In this document: positions 50,177 to 59,965 of the stretch, one piece after another
How positions within the stretch are numbered: the first letter of the stretch is position 1
Layout of the letters: every line of letters starts with the position of its first letter
NCBI RefSeq assembly: GCF_000380125.1
Contig: NZ_KB904584.1
Coordinates: forward strand, 1-64,000
From: Streptococcus ovis DSM 16829
GTDB lineage: Bacteria > Bacillota > Bacilli > Lactobacillales > Streptococcaceae
Direction: 5' to 3'
Length of the DNA stretch: 64,000 nucleotides
Program-made: the position numbers and the translations under genes
Notes under the pieces: generated by a model
The model's input: the letters and a program-made list of their open reading frames with translations, nothing else
The model's database searches: none
What the model was told of the DNA's origin: nothing

Positions 50177-50497
50177 CATAAAGAATAACCTGTTGTCATT
50201 GCGGTAGTACGGATTTTTGCCTCTAAACTAGTTGACGAATGGGATTTTTTGTCAGTGGACAATGTTCCAGTTCTCAAAGTGTTGTACTGAACCATTCTGT
50301 ATAGTGCCCTGCGTATTGTTGAGGATAGTTTACTTGAAAAAACATTGTAAATCACAAAAATATTTTCACTTTCTTTTGAGAGGGTGTAAAGTGAAATCTA
50401 TATTTTTATAACATGTACCATTTATAGGTGCTAAATTGTAGCAAATTAGTTAAGGAAACTTTTGATACGTATTATTGTGAAGAGGATGTTTTTAAAC

Positions 50498-50526
50498 TTG
50501 CATTTTTTGCTAAATCGGTATATAAT
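50498..50526 (+). promoter_or_regulatory. gap promoter and hairpin leader
   Basis: TTGCAT (50498-50503), 17 bp, TATAAT (50521-50526). The leader of about 100 nt has a TAAAAGG-TTCG-CCTTTTA hairpin at 50581-50598, which may stabilise the abundant transcript. Confidence 0.8.
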
Positions 50527-50635
50527 GGAAATGTTGAAAAGTGACGTGTGTATTTCCATGTTACGATTTTCACAAATGACTAAAAGGTTCGCCTTTTAAA
50601 AAATTTACTCGATTTTCATAAGGAGGAAATCATTA

Positions 50636-51646
50636 ATGGTAGTTAAAGTTGGTATTAACGGTTTCGGTCGTATCGGTCGTCTTGCTTTCCGTCGTATCCA
50701 AAACGTTGAAGGTGTTGAAGTAACTCGTATTAACGACCTTACAGACCCTGCAATGCTTGCACACTTGTTGAAATATGACACAACTCAAGGTCGTTTTGAC
50801 GGTACTGTTGAAGTTAAAGACGGTGGTTTTGAAGTTAACGGTAAATTCGTTAAAGTTTCTGCTGAAAAAGACCCTTCACAAATTGACTGGGCTACTGATG
50901 GTGTAGAAATCGTTCTTGAAGCAACTGGTTTCTTTGCATCTAAAGAAAAAGCTGAATTGCACATCCATGAAAATGGTGCGAAAAAAGTTGTAATCACAGC
51001 TCCTGGTGGAAATGCTGTTAAAACAATCGTTTACAACACTAACCATGACATTCTTGACGGTACTGAAACAGTTATCTCAGGTGCTTCATGTACTACAAAC
51101 TGTTTGGCACCAATGGCAAAAGCTCTTCAAGACAACTTTGGTGTTGTTGAAGGTTTGATGACTACAATCCACGCTTACACTGGTGACCAAATGATTCTTG
51201 ACGGTCCACACCGTGGTGGTGACCTTCGTCGTGCTCGTGCTGGTGCAGCAAACATCGTTCCTAACTCAACTGGTGCTGCAAAAGCTATCGGTTTGGTAAT
51301 TCCAGAATTGAACGGTAAATTGGACGGATCTGCACAACGCGTTCCTACTCCAACAGGTTCAGTTACTGAATTGGTTGCAGTTCTTGAAAAGAACGTAACT
51401 GTTGAAGAAGTAAATGCTGCTATGAAAGCTGCTGCTAACGAATCTTACGGTTACACTGAAGATCCAATCGTATCCTCAGATATCGTAGGTATCTCATACG
51501 GTTCATTGTTCGATGCAACTCAAACTAAAGTTCTTGACGTTGATGGTAAACAATTGGTAAAAGTTGTTTCATGGTATGACAACGAAATGTCTTACACTTC
51601 ACAACTTGTTCGTACTCTTGAGTACTTCGCAAAAATTGCTAAATAA
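50636..51646 (+). CDS. gap: Glyceraldehyde-3-phosphate dehydrogenase
   Basis: A 336-residue NAD-dependent GAPDH of glycolysis. The NAD-binding start is [15 protein letters not shown] and the catalytic cysteine is in [12 protein letters not shown], with downstream His in the TAVQK-equivalent region and [10 protein letters not shown]. Extremely biased codon use suggests very high expression. In streptococci the enzyme is also displayed on the surface. It has a plain phosphorylating-type sequence. Confidence 0.97.
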   Translation: MVVKVGINGFGRIGRLAFRRIQNVEGVEVTRINDLTDPAMLAHLLKYDTTQGRFDGTVEVKDGGFEVNGKFVKVSAEKDPSQIDWATDGVEIVLEATGFFASKEKAELHIHENGAKKVVITAPGGNAVKTIVYNTNHDILDGTETVISGASCTTNCLAPMAKALQDNFGVVEGLMTTIHAYTGDQMILDGPHRGGDLRRARAGAANIVPNSTGAAKAIGLVIPELNGKLDGSAQRVPTPTGSVTELVAVLEKNVTVEEVNAAMKAAANESYGYTEDPIVSSDIVGISYGSLFDATQTKVLDVDGKQLVKVVSWYDNEMSYTSQLVRTLEYFAKIAK

Positions 51647-51664
51647 TCATTTTATATGATAGAA

Positions 51665-51690
51665 AAGAAGGGGGTTCCCCTTCTTTTTTT
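51665..51690 (+). terminator. gap terminator
   Basis: AAGAAGGGG pairs with CCCCTTCTT across a short loop and is followed by a run of Ts. Confidence 0.85.
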
Positions 51691-51762
51691 AAAAAATTTT
51701 TTCAATAAAAGTATAGTCTTTTAAAAACAAAATGATATAATAATGAAAAAGGAGGTGAGCGT

Positions 51763-52476
51763 ATCGGTAAAGTAACACCAAAGTATTTGCAAATTTGTCA
51801 GGATCTTCGTCGTAAAATTAAAGAAGGTATCTATCCTATCAATGGCCGTTTGCCGGAAGGTGGTAGTCTTGCACAAGAATATGGGGTAAGCTTGATGACT
51901 TTAAAACGAGCCTTGGATGTTTTGGTAGCAGAAGGTTATATCATTCGGAGGCGAGGGGATGGCACTCTTGTTCGAGATTGGAAGAAACAACAATTGCCGC
52001 ATCTTTATTCATTAAAGGGGACGTACTACGATTATAAGGAACGGGTTCGTTCAAAGGTCATTCGTTTTGAAATCAATCGGGCTTCTGAAGAAATTGCCGA
52101 AAAACTTAATGTGAATCCAGATGATTTTATATATGAAATTATTCGATTGCGTGAATTAGATGGACGGCCAATTATCATGGAGTATACCTATATGCCCATT
52201 GATGTGATACCAGGGTTGAAACAAGCTGATTTAGAGCATTCTATTTATGGCTATATCCAAGAAGAACTAGGGCGAAAGGTGCATAGTGCCTTTGTAAAAA
52301 TTACAGGAGTCCGACCAAATGCTTTGGAAATAAAGTATATGTCGATGCTAGAAACAGATTTTCTGATGGAAGCTGAGAGAATTAGTAGTTTGGATAATTG
52401 CCAGACTTTTGAATATTCGATTGCGCACCACCTGCCAGAATTTTTTGATTTTGAAACTGTCTTATTTAATAATTAG
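51763..52476 (+). CDS. GntR-family regulator with probable non-canonical start
   Basis: About 237 residues: N-terminal GntR winged helix (PKYLQICQDLRRKIKEGIYPINGRLPEGGSLAQEYGVSLMTLKRALDVLVAEGYIIRRRGDGTLV) and a C-terminal UTRA effector domain (about 85-230, FEINRASEEIAEKLNV, LDGRPIIMEYTYMP). A perfect AAAGGAGGTGA ends at 51758, five bases before an in-frame ATC at 51763 (IGKVTPKYL); the first standard codon in frame is TTG at 51787, 31 bases from the Shine-Dalgarno core. An ATC start, or a mutated ATG, is the simplest reading. TATAAT lies at 51736-51741. It likely controls the two oxidoreductase genes downstream. Confidence 0.8.
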   Translation: MGKVTPKYLQICQDLRRKIKEGIYPINGRLPEGGSLAQEYGVSLMTLKRALDVLVAEGYIIRRRGDGTLVRDWKKQQLPHLYSLKGTYYDYKERVRSKVIRFEINRASEEIAEKLNVNPDDFIYEIIRLRELDGRPIIMEYTYMPIDVIPGLKQADLEHSIYGYIQEELGRKVHSAFVKITGVRPNALEIKYMSMLETDFLMEAERISSLDNCQTFEYSIAHHLPEFFDFETVLFNN

Positions 52477-52510
52477 GCAATGTTCAATGGTATTGTAGAA
52501 AGGAAAGAAA

Positions 52511-53707
52511 ATGGAAAATTTTCGTTTGCAGATCCCGACGGATATTCGCTTCGGGAAAAATCGCTTAGCTGAGTTGCCAGAGGTTTTGGCGACTTATGGA
52601 CGTCGTGTGTTGCTTGTGTATGGAGGCGGGTCTATTAAAGCATCTGGTTTGTATGACCAAGTAACGACCTTATTATCAGATAATGGGTTTGAAACAGTAG
52701 AATTGTCAGGTATTGAGCCTAATCCACGTATCGAATCGGTTCGTGAAGGGGTAAAACTCATTCGTGAAAACGAGTTAGATGTTATTTTAGCTGTCGGTGG
52801 TGGCTCGGTTGTGGACGCGAGCAAGGTGATTGCGGCTGCTGTGTACCATGATGGGGATGCTTGGGACTTGATTGAAGACCGAAGTTTAGTTGGTAAGGCT
52901 GTGCCAATTGTGGATATTTTGACCTTGGCTGCGACTGGTACAGAAATGAATCGCAATGCGGTTATTTCCAATCTTGCTATCAACGAAAAACGTGGAACGA
53001 GCGGCTGGGAATTGATCCCGAGGGCTTCATTCTTAGATCCAACCTTGACCTATACCGTTTCGAAATGGCAAACAGCAGCTGGTTCAGCAGATATGATGAG
53101 CCACCTCTTTGAGCAATATTTTGACAGGACTGACGGCGTAGACATGCAGGACCGTGTGGCGGAAGGTATTTTGAAAACTGTTATCCAGCATGCGCCTATT
53201 GCCATGAAAGATCCTGATAATTATACGTCACGGGCGAACTTGCTTTGGAGTTCGACATGGGCTTTGAATGGCTTGGTTGGTCAAGGTCGTGCGGGTGCTT
53301 GGACTTGTCATGCGATTGAGCATGAATTGTCAGCTTACTATGATATTACACACGGTGTAGGACTTGCTATTATTACACCACGCTGGATGAAGTACTGTCT
53401 GGATACAGATGTTACAACACATGCAAAATTCGCAACCTATGCACGCAATGTTTGGGGATTGACAGAAGGTTCTGATGAAGAATTGGCGAGACAAGCTGTG
53501 AAGAAAACCTATGATTTCTTCAAGCATGAATTGGAAATTCCAATGACCCTTCCTGAGGTTGGTATCGAAACTCAGGAATTAGTGGCAGAGATGAGTCAAA
53601 AAGCCATTGAACATGGGAAATTAACAGAAAATCGTTTTGTAAACTTGCAAGTGGAAGATGTAGAAGCTATCTTGACAGCATCTTTTGCAGAAATGACAGA
53701 ATTTTAA
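52511..53707 (+). CDS. Iron-containing alcohol dehydrogenase
   Basis: A 398-residue group III (Fe-ADH) dehydrogenase, of the YugJ/BdhA butanol-dehydrogenase branch. The nucleotide site includes VLLVYGGGSIKASGLYD and AVGGGSVVDASKVIA. Metal ligands are expected at Asp in SADMMSHLFEQYF and at histidines in CHAIEHELSAYYDITHG. It reduces aldehydes with NAD(P)H in the cytosol. It lies in an operon after the GntR gene (34 bp) and before an aldo/keto reductase (12 bp), suggesting inducible aldehyde handling. Confidence 0.9.
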   Translation: MENFRLQIPTDIRFGKNRLAELPEVLATYGRRVLLVYGGGSIKASGLYDQVTTLLSDNGFETVELSGIEPNPRIESVREGVKLIRENELDVILAVGGGSVVDASKVIAAAVYHDGDAWDLIEDRSLVGKAVPIVDILTLAATGTEMNRNAVISNLAINEKRGTSGWELIPRASFLDPTLTYTVSKWQTAAGSADMMSHLFEQYFDRTDGVDMQDRVAEGILKTVIQHAPIAMKDPDNYTSRANLLWSSTWALNGLVGQGRAGAWTCHAIEHELSAYYDITHGVGLAIITPRWMKYCLDTDVTTHAKFATYARNVWGLTEGSDEELARQAVKKTYDFFKHELEIPMTLPEVGIETQELVAEMSQKAIEHGKLTENRFVNLQVEDVEAILTASFAEMTEF

Positions 53708-53719
53708 ACGGAGGAAGAA

Positions 53720-54562
53720 ATGGAACATTATACATTACACAATGGCGTAAAGATTCCTAAGATCGGTTTTGGGACGTGGCAGATTCCTGATGGGGAAGAG
53801 GCTTATCACTCGGTAGCTCATGCCTTAAAAGCGGGCTATACGCATGTGGATACAGCGCAAATTTATGGAAATGAAGTGAGTGTCGGTAAGGCGATTGCGG
53901 ACAGCGACTTGGCGCGTGAGGATATTTTCCTGACAACAAAGGTCTGGAATGACAAACACGATTATGAATTGGCTAAGGCTTCAATTGATGAATCTTTGCA
54001 AAAATTGGGTGTGGATTATGTAGACTTGCTCTTGATTCACTGGCCAAATCCAAAGGCTCTTCGCGAAAATGATGCTTGGAAAGCAGGAAATGCGGGAGCT
54101 TGGAAAGCAATGGAAGAAGCTTACAAAGAAGGTAAAGTGCGTGCTATCGGAGTATCTAACTTCATGATTCATCACTTGGAAGCTCTGCTTGAAACAGCCG
54201 AAATCAAGCCTCATGTCAATCAAATCTTGTTGGCACCTGGTTGTCCGCAGGAAGAAGTGACCGCCTTCTGCCGTGAACATGATATCTTGTTAGAAGCTTA
54301 TAGTCCACTTGGCACTGGTAGTATCTTTGGGAATCCAGTGGCGCAAGAATTAGCAGAGAAATATGGAAAATCAGTGGCTCAAGTAGCCCTTCGTTGGTCT
54401 CTGCAAAAAGGTTTCTTACCACTTCCGAAATCAGTGACTCCAAAAAACATTGAAGCGAATCTAGAAATCTTTGACTTTGAATTGTCAGCTGATGATGTTG
54501 CTGCTTTGGATACAGTAGAAGGTGTAACAACTCAAAAAAATCCAGACGAAACGAATTTCTAA
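53720..54562 (+). CDS. Aldo/keto reductase
   Basis: A 280-residue (alpha/beta)8 NADPH-dependent reductase of the 2,5-diketogluconate reductase type. The catalytic tetrad is visible: Asp in HVDTAQIYGNE (with Tyr), Lys in LTTKVWND and His in LLLIHWPNP. The NADPH loop follows in LPLPKSVTPKNIEANLEIFDFEL. It is the last gene of the GntR-ADH-AKR operon. The substrate is unknown; pairing with Fe-ADH points to carbonyl detoxification or fermentation. Confidence 0.92.
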   Translation: MEHYTLHNGVKIPKIGFGTWQIPDGEEAYHSVAHALKAGYTHVDTAQIYGNEVSVGKAIADSDLAREDIFLTTKVWNDKHDYELAKASIDESLQKLGVDYVDLLLIHWPNPKALRENDAWKAGNAGAWKAMEEAYKEGKVRAIGVSNFMIHHLEALLETAEIKPHVNQILLAPGCPQEEVTAFCREHDILLEAYSPLGTGSIFGNPVAQELAEKYGKSVAQVALRWSLQKGFLPLPKSVTPKNIEANLEIFDFELSADDVAALDTVEGVTTQKNPDETNF

Positions 54563-54578
54563 TAAAATGTACATAAAA

Positions 54579-54635
54579 ACGAACAAAGGATACTCTTTAA
54601 ATATATAAGAGATAACTTTTGTTCGTTTTTTGTTT
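54579..54635 (+). terminator. Terminator after the aldo/keto reductase
   Basis: ACGAACAAAG pairs imperfectly with CTTTTGTTCGT, with an inner CTCTT/AAGAG stem, followed by T6. Confidence 0.7.
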
Positions 54636-54660
54636 TATTGTTCAGAGTTTTCCCAGCCTC

Positions 54661-55212
54661 TTATGCAATCAAAGTTAAATAGTAGTCGCTAACTTCCTCT
54701 GCAGTCCGGTCTGGTGCTTCTTTAAGCCACCAATTGAGGCAACTTAAGAAGCAAGAGACGATATGTTCCTTGATGAGAGAATCGGGTAAATGAGATTGTA
54801 CAAAATAATGGGACTGGATGACTGGTGTGAGATAGGTGTGTAATTGCTGACGCAAGCTCCGTAAAAAATAATCATCGTTGAGGCGGAAAAGGGTTAGTAC
54901 TTTTTCGTCATTTGCCTTAAAATGATAGAAGAGGTGGGCAATTCGTTCATTGATGGTCCCAAGAGGCAAGTTAGAATGTTCTGGACGATGTTCGGAGTAG
55001 GAAGCATTTAAAAAAACATGCTCAAATAGGTGCTGGCAGATGGCGGTAAGCAGGTCATCCTTGCTGCTAAAGTGATTGTAAAAGGTGCTTCTGCCAATGT
55101 TGGCAGCCTCTATGATGTCCCCTACGCTGATTTGCTGAAAGGTTCGATCGTTTAACAAGTCGAAGAAGGCCTGAAAAATGGCTTCTTGTGTTTTTTCTGT
55201 ACGTCTATCCAT
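54661..55212 (-). CDS. TetR-family repressor divergent from the metal ATPase
   Basis: A 183-residue TetR/AcrR regulator. The N-terminal HTH reads TQEAIFQAFFDLLNDRTFQQISVGDIIEAANIGRSTFYNHFSSKDDLL (about 8-55). The C-terminal part resembles the TetR_C_33-like ligand domain. It is transcribed away from the P1B-4 ATPase, with two perfect dyads between. It may control itself and the ATPase, although PmtA homologs in other streptococci are described as PerR-controlled. Confidence 0.85.
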   Translation of the reverse strand: MDRRTEKTQEAIFQAFFDLLNDRTFQQISVGDIIEAANIGRSTFYNHFSSKDDLLTAICQHLFEHVFLNASYSEHRPEHSNLPLGTINERIAHLFYHFKANDEKVLTLFRLNDDYFLRSLRQQLHTYLTPVIQSHYFVQSHLPDSLIKEHIVSCFLSCLNWWLKEAPDRTAEEVSDYYLTLIA

Positions 55213-55229
55213 AGAATCTCCAAATTAGA

Positions 55230-55279
55230 GACAATTTTTCTCAATTGTCCAATAAGATACAAAGTGTATGATTTGTATC
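55230..55279. promoter_or_regulatory. Two perfect inverted repeats between tetR and the ATPase gene
   Basis: GACAATT-N6-AATTGTC (55230-55249) and GATACAAA-N8-TTTGTATC (55256-55279). They differ in sequence, so one may bind the TetR protein and the other may be a second operator or hairpin. The first lies 18 bp before the tetR start. Confidence 0.6.
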
Positions 55280-55368
55280 TGTGTTTTCAAAGCAATTTCT
55301 GTCATACTTATATTGTAAAAGAGAAAGCGTTTTTTGACAAGTCCTGCTGAAAATAGGAGGAAGGAAAT

Positions 55369-57246
55369 ATGAAACGATCTGAAATGAATCAGAGCCTCGT
55401 GATGACAGTGGCTTGTATTGTCTTGATTGTATTAGGGTTTATTGTTGAATTTCTTGGATTTGCGAATTTAGGAACTTTTGTGTTTATCCTTTCTCTATTG
55501 GCTGGTGGCTATCTATCAGTGAAAGAGGGGCTAAAAGAATTGTTAGTGGACCATCATTTAGATGTAGATATTTTGATGATTTTAGCAGCTTTAGGGGCTG
55601 GTTCGATTGGCTATTGGGAAGAAGGGGCTCTGCTAATTGGAATCTTTTCACTTTCTAATACACTAGAAGAATTTGCGACAGAAAAGAGTCGTCGTGCCAT
55701 TAGTTCTCTCATGTCCTTGACCCCCGATGAGGCAAGAAGAATAGGGGAAAGTGGAGAGATTGAACTCGTAGCAACTGCTGATTTGAAAATTAGAGACCGA
55801 GTGCAAGTTCTGAAAGGAGAAGCAATTCCGATAGATGGCTTTCTTGATAGTCACTATGCCTTAGTCGACGAATCGATGATTACAGGGGAACCATTGCCAG
55901 TCGAAAAGAAAGTAGGAGATGAAGTTCATGGTGGGACTGTCAATCAAGGTGAAAGTATTCAGCTGACAGTCAGTGTGGAAAATCAGGATACCCTGTTTGC
56001 AAAAATTGTCCGAATGGTTGAAGAGGCGCAAAGTCGTCAAAGTCCGACTACTAGCTTGGTCAAGCGGATGGAAAATCAGTATGTCAAGGCTGTTTTGATA
56101 GTCGTGCCCCTGTTTATTTTGGGGATGCACTTTATTGGAGGCTGGGATTGGCAGACAGCATTTTATCGGGGGATGATTTTACTAACAGTGGCTTCGCCCT
56201 GTGCTTTACTTGCTTCTTCTGCTCCAGCAACCTTATCAGCCATCAGTCGCGCTGCCCGAATGGGAATGATTGTCAAAGGGGGCGATACTGCTGAAAACGT
56301 GGGACAACTAAAAGCGATTGTTTTTGATAAGACGGGAACATTGACAGTGGGTCATCCAGAAGTCGTGGATGCCTACGTATTAGAAAATACAGAGGCCACT
56401 CTACTTGGGAGAATGGTTGTCACAGCAGAAGGGCAGTCTACTCATCCTATTTCTCAAGCATTACTTCAACATTATGAAGGGCAAGAGTCTCTTTCTCTCG
56501 ATCGTTTAGAAGATGTGACTGGAAAGGGCTTGAATGTCCATTATGCTGGTGAAGAATGGCGGATTGGGAAGAAAGATTATATTCTGGAAGGGATGGAAGT
56601 CGGTTTTTCTTCTGAGGTCTGGGATTATATCAACCGACGCGAAGAACAAGGAAATACGCTGGTATATGTTAGTAGAAGCGGAGAACTTCAAGCAATTTAT
56701 GCCTTGGCAGACCAATTGAAAGCAGAAAGTCAGATAACGATTGCACAATTGAAAGCGCTGGGATTGCAGACGATCATGCTGACTGGCGATCAAGAGAAAA
56801 CCGCCCACTTTTTAGCACAGGAATTAGGAATGGACGAGGTAGTGGCAAATTGTTTGCCAGCAGACAAGGTTCAGCACATTCAACAGTTACAAGAAAGGTA
56901 CGGAAAGGTTGGAATGGTCGGAGATGGCATCAATGATGCACCAGCTCTAGCTCTTGCAGATATTGGTTTTGCAGTTAGTACAGGCAGTGATATTGCCATT
57001 GGGAATGCTGATGTAGTACTGGTGGATGATTTGAACCGTTTGAGTTTTGCGATTGGCTTATCTAGAAAATTACGAACCATTATTGTGGAAAATATCATTT
57101 TTGCCTTTTCGGTGATTCTTCTTCTAGTTTTGAGTAATTTGTTTCAGAGAGTCACGCTTCCATTGGGAGTTGTGGGGCATGAAGGCTCGACTATCTTAGT
57201 CATTTTAAATGGTCTTCGTTTACTTCGTTACAATTATCACAAATAA
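55369..57246 (+). CDS. pmtA: P1B-4 type metal-efflux ATPase (PmtA-like)
   Basis: A 625-residue heavy-metal P-type ATPase without an N-terminal HMA domain. The metal-site motif in the fourth core helix is SPC ([10 protein letters not shown]) instead of CPC, and the last helices carry HEGST, together marking the P1B-4 class that exports iron(II) and cobalt (PmtA in streptococci, PfeT in Bacillus). Actuator TGEP ([12 protein letters not shown]), phosphorylation DKTGT, and GDGINDAP hinge are intact. Eight membrane segments are expected. It may also be the only metal ATPase near copYZ, but its motifs do not suit copper. Divergent from tetR. Confidence 0.88.
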   Translation: MKRSEMNQSLVMTVACIVLIVLGFIVEFLGFANLGTFVFILSLLAGGYLSVKEGLKELLVDHHLDVDILMILAALGAGSIGYWEEGALLIGIFSLSNTLEEFATEKSRRAISSLMSLTPDEARRIGESGEIELVATADLKIRDRVQVLKGEAIPIDGFLDSHYALVDESMITGEPLPVEKKVGDEVHGGTVNQGESIQLTVSVENQDTLFAKIVRMVEEAQSRQSPTTSLVKRMENQYVKAVLIVVPLFILGMHFIGGWDWQTAFYRGMILLTVASPCALLASSAPATLSAISRAARMGMIVKGGDTAENVGQLKAIVFDKTGTLTVGHPEVVDAYVLENTEATLLGRMVVTAEGQSTHPISQALLQHYEGQESLSLDRLEDVTGKGLNVHYAGEEWRIGKKDYILEGMEVGFSSEVWDYINRREEQGNTLVYVSRSGELQAIYALADQLKAESQITIAQLKALGLQTIMLTGDQEKTAHFLAQELGMDEVVANCLPADKVQHIQQLQERYGKVGMVGDGINDAPALALADIGFAVSTGSDIAIGNADVVLVDDLNRLSFAIGLSRKLRTIIVENIIFAFSVILLLVLSNLFQRVTLPLGVVGHEGSTILVILNGLRLLRYNYHK

Positions 57247-57274
57247 CGCAAAATGTTTAGAAATTTACAGGAAA

Positions 57275-57286
57275 ATGTGCTATAAT
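57275..57286 (+). promoter_or_regulatory. pgk extended -10 promoter
   Basis: TGTGCTATAAT with TATAAT at 57281-57286 and TG one base before; no good -35 at 17 bp. Confidence 0.55.
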
Positions 57287-57321
57287 GAGAAAGATAAAAA
57301 ATTTTTAAGGAGTTTAACCAA

Positions 57322-58518
57322 ATGGCTAAATTGACTGTTAAAGACGTAGAACTTAAAGGTAAAAAAGTTCTTGTCCGTGTTGACTTTAACGTGCCTTTGA
57401 AAGACGGCGTTATTACAAATGACAACCGTATCTCTGCGGCACTTCCAACAATCAAATACATCATCGAACAAGGTGGTCGTGCAATCCTCTTCTCACACCT
57501 TGGACGTGTGAAAGAAGAAGCGGATAAAGCTGGTAAATCACTTGCGCCAGTAGCTGCTGATTTGGCTGCTAAATTGGGCCAAGAGGTTGCCTTCCCAGGA
57601 GTAACTCGTGGTGCTGAATTGGAAGCAGCTATCAATGCTCTTGAAGATGGTCAAGTTCTTTTGGTGGAAAACACTCGTTTTGAAGATGTTGACGGCAAAA
57701 AAGAATCTAAAAATGATCCTGAGCTTGGTAAATACTGGGCATCACTTGGAGATGGTATCTTCGTAAATGATGCTTTCGGTACAGCTCACCGTGCGCACGC
57801 ATCTAACGTTGGTATCTCAGCAAATGTTGAAAAAGCTGTTGCTGGTTTCCTTCTTGAAAACGAAATTGCTTACATCCAAGAAGCTGTTGAAACTCCAGAA
57901 CGCCCATTCGTAGCGATCCTTGGTGGTTCAAAAGTTTCTGATAAAATCGGTGTTATCGAAAACTTGCTTGAAAAAGCAGATAAAGTCCTTATCGGTGGTG
58001 GTATGACTTACACCTTCTACAAAGCACAAGGTATCGAAATCGGGAACTCACTTGTAGAAGAAGACAAATTGGATGTTGCTAAAGAATTGCTTGAAAAAGC
58101 AAATGGCAAATTGATCTTGCCAGTTGACTCAAAAGAAGCAAACGCCTTTGCTGGTTACGATGTTGTTCGTGACACTGAAGGCGAAGCAGTTTCTGAAGGT
58201 TTCCTTGGTCTTGACATCGGTCCTAAATCAATCGCTAAATTTGACGAAGCCTTGACTGGTGCGAAAACAGTTGTATGGAACGGTCCTATGGGTGTCTTTG
58301 AAAACCCAGACTTCCAAGCTGGTACAATCGGTGTGATGGATGCTATCGTGAAACAACCAGGCGTGAAATCAATCATCGGTGGTGGAGACTCAGCAGCAGC
58401 TGCTATCAATCTTGGCCGTGCAGACAAATTCTCATGGATTAGTACGGGCGGAGGCGCAAGCATGGAACTCTTAGAAGGTAAAGTGTTACCAGGTTTGGCT
58501 GCTTTGACTGATAAATAA
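57322..58518 (+). CDS. pgk: Phosphoglycerate kinase
   Basis: A 398-residue glycolytic kinase making ATP from 1,3-bisphosphoglycerate. Conserved blocks: [39 protein letters not shown], and the nucleotide-loop GGGDSAAAA with [14 protein letters not shown]. Very biased codons. The last ~40 bp of the gene occur a second time, slightly diverged, 107 bp downstream of the stop. Confidence 0.97.
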   Translation: MAKLTVKDVELKGKKVLVRVDFNVPLKDGVITNDNRISAALPTIKYIIEQGGRAILFSHLGRVKEEADKAGKSLAPVAADLAAKLGQEVAFPGVTRGAELEAAINALEDGQVLLVENTRFEDVDGKKESKNDPELGKYWASLGDGIFVNDAFGTAHRAHASNVGISANVEKAVAGFLLENEIAYIQEAVETPERPFVAILGGSKVSDKIGVIENLLEKADKVLIGGGMTYTFYKAQGIEIGNSLVEEDKLDVAKELLEKANGKLILPVDSKEANAFAGYDVVRDTEGEAVSEGFLGLDIGPKSIAKFDEALTGAKTVVWNGPMGVFENPDFQAGTIGVMDAIVKQPGVKSIIGGGDSAAAAINLGRADKFSWISTGGGASMELLEGKVLPGLAALTDK

Positions 58519-58543
58519 TTCTTTACTTTTGTAAGGAAGGCTA

Positions 58544-58570
58544 GAAAAGAGGCGAGAGCCTCTTTTCTGT
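58544..58570 (+). terminator. pgk terminator
   Basis: AAAAGAGGC-GAGA-GCCTCTTTT hairpin with T tract shortly after the pgk stop. Confidence 0.8.
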
Positions 58571-58624
58571 GCTCTGCCTAGATTTTCTGCGACGTGAAAC
58601 GAGCTTAGAAAATCAGGCAAGGCA

Positions 58625-58664
58625 TAAAGTGTTACCAGGTTTGGCTGCATTGACAGAAAAATAG
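58625..58664 (+). pseudogene. Duplicated 3' end of pgk
   Basis: Bases 58625-58648 are identical to 58479-58502 inside pgk, and the following 16 bases to the TAG at 58662 match with four changes. The copy would encode the last residues with K-stop instead of DK-stop. It looks like a remnant of a second pgk allele left by recombination or by insertion and loss of an element at the gene end. The rest of 58519-58926 holds two hairpins and no gene. Confidence 0.8.
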
Positions 58665-58879
58665 GCGGTAAGTCAGCTAAAACTATCTGGGAGATAGTTT
58701 TAGGTTGGAAATAGAAGAAGCGAAGCTTCTGTCAAAAATGATTTCGTAGATTGTCACTTTGATTTTATTAGGTGACAACTTCAAATAGTCCACTGGACTA
58801 ATTGAAACCCACAAGGCTGATTAGGCTGGTTGCGAGTAAACTACCAATCAGCTGCTGCGATTGAACTATTGAAGTCTAG

Positions 58880-58906
58880 AAACGATGTCGAAAGGCATCG
58901 TTTTTT
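58880..58906 (+). terminator. Terminator-like hairpin upstream of the FUSC gene
   Basis: AAACGATG (58880-58887) pairs with CATCGTTT (58896-58903) and is followed by Ts. It isolates the downstream gene from pgk. Confidence 0.75.
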
Positions 58907-58980
58907 GCAATAGATGATTAGTTTGTGTGATTCCTTCTTCAAACTCTTTCTTTTCTACAAAATCATGTTACAATAAAGGT

Positions 58981-59496
58981 ATGTTCATAAAAAAGCGTTT
59001 TGATCCTGAGAAGTTTAAGCTTGGCATGCGGACAGTGAAGTCTAGCCTTGCAGTGTTCTTAGTAATATTATTGTTTGGTATATTGAGATGGGAAGGCACG
59101 AATATTGCAGCTTTATCCGCCGTCTTTAGCTTGCGGGAGGATTTTGATAAGAGCTTGCATTTTGGCACTTCACGCATCCTAGGAAATTCTATTGGCGGTG
59201 TCTATGCCTTAATTTTCTTTTTACTGAGCCAGTTTTTTGATGGTCATTTTTTGGTGACCCTGTTTGTGGTACCCATCTGTGTGATGCTGACAATCATGAC
59301 AAATGTTGCTATGGACAATAAGGCGGGAATTATTGGTGGGGTGGCTGCTATGTTGATTATCACCTTGTCGATTCCTGCGGGTGAGACGGTACAGTATGTT
59401 TTCGCCCGTGTCTTCGAAACATTTGTCGGAGTTTTTATTGCGATTTTGGTAAATTATGATGTAGATAAACTGAAAAAATATTGGAAACACGAATGA
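58981..59496 (+). CDS. FUSC/aromatic-acid-exporter-like membrane protein
   Basis: A 171-residue integral membrane protein of the DUF939/ArAE type. A basic N-terminus is followed by about five to six hydrophobic segments (VKSSLAVFLVILLFGIL, FVVPICVMLTIMTNVAM, GIIGGVAAMLIITLSIP). ATG at 58981 (MFIKKRFDPEKFKLGMRT) is chosen over an upstream ATG at 58927. In other streptococci the same family sits between pgk and glnR. It may export aromatic or weak acids; function unproven. Confidence 0.8.
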   Translation: MFIKKRFDPEKFKLGMRTVKSSLAVFLVILLFGILRWEGTNIAALSAVFSLREDFDKSLHFGTSRILGNSIGGVYALIFFLLSQFFDGHFLVTLFVVPICVMLTIMTNVAMDNKAGIIGGVAAMLIITLSIPAGETVQYVFARVFETFVGVFIAILVNYDVDKLKKYWKHE

Positions 59497-59549
59497 TGTT
59501 AGAAAATCTCACATAAAATCTTGACGATTGGCGTGAATTGACCTATAAT
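59497..59549 (+). promoter_or_regulatory. glnRA promoter with GlnR box
   Basis: GlnR box TGTTA-N7-TCACA (59497-59513) fits TGTNA-N7-TNACA and sits directly upstream of TTGACG (59521-59526), 17 bp, TATAAT (59544-59549). Autoregulation of glnRA by GlnR is expected. Confidence 0.88.
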
Positions 59550-59570
59550 GGTAGGCAGAAAGGAGTTTTC

Positions 59571-59933
59571 GTGAGAGAAAAAGAATTAAGACGGTCATTA
59601 GCAGTCTTTCCAATTGGAAGTGTTATGAAACTGACAGATTTGACAGCACGGCAGATTCGTTATTACGAAGAGCAGGGGTTGATTCATCCTGATCGCAATG
59701 AAGGCAATCGCCGTATGTATTCCTTAAACGATATGGATTGTTTATTGGATATCAAAGATTATATTGCGGATGGGTATAATATTGCGGCAATTAAACGTGA
59801 GTACCAAGCCAAGGAATTGGCGCGGCAACAAACCTTGTCAGACAGTCAAGTTCGACAAATTCTACACGATGAACTTTCAAATGTTGGAGGCTTTAATCCC
59901 GCTCCAACTGGTTTTCAATCATTTCGGATATAA
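59571..59933 (+). CDS. glnR: MerR-family nitrogen regulator GlnR
   Basis: A 120-residue MerR-type repressor. The GTG start at 59571 ([13 protein letters not shown]) follows AGGAG. The winged helix is [38 protein letters not shown]. The short C-terminal tail senses glutamine synthetase in known GlnR proteins. It represses its own operon and other nitrogen genes when glutamine is high. glnA follows after 32 bp. Confidence 0.95.
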   Translation: MREKELRRSLAVFPIGSVMKLTDLTARQIRYYEEQGLIHPDRNEGNRRMYSLNDMDCLLDIKDYIADGYNIAAIKREYQAKELARQQTLSDSQVRQILHDELSNVGGFNPAPTGFQSFRI

Positions 59934-59965
59934 ATCCATCTTGGTTTCAAAAAAAGGAGAAATAC

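Noticed and set aside
55308-55318. PerR-box-like TTATATTGTAA before pmtA
   Set aside because: Too few matches to the 15-base PerR consensus; only a weak half-site.
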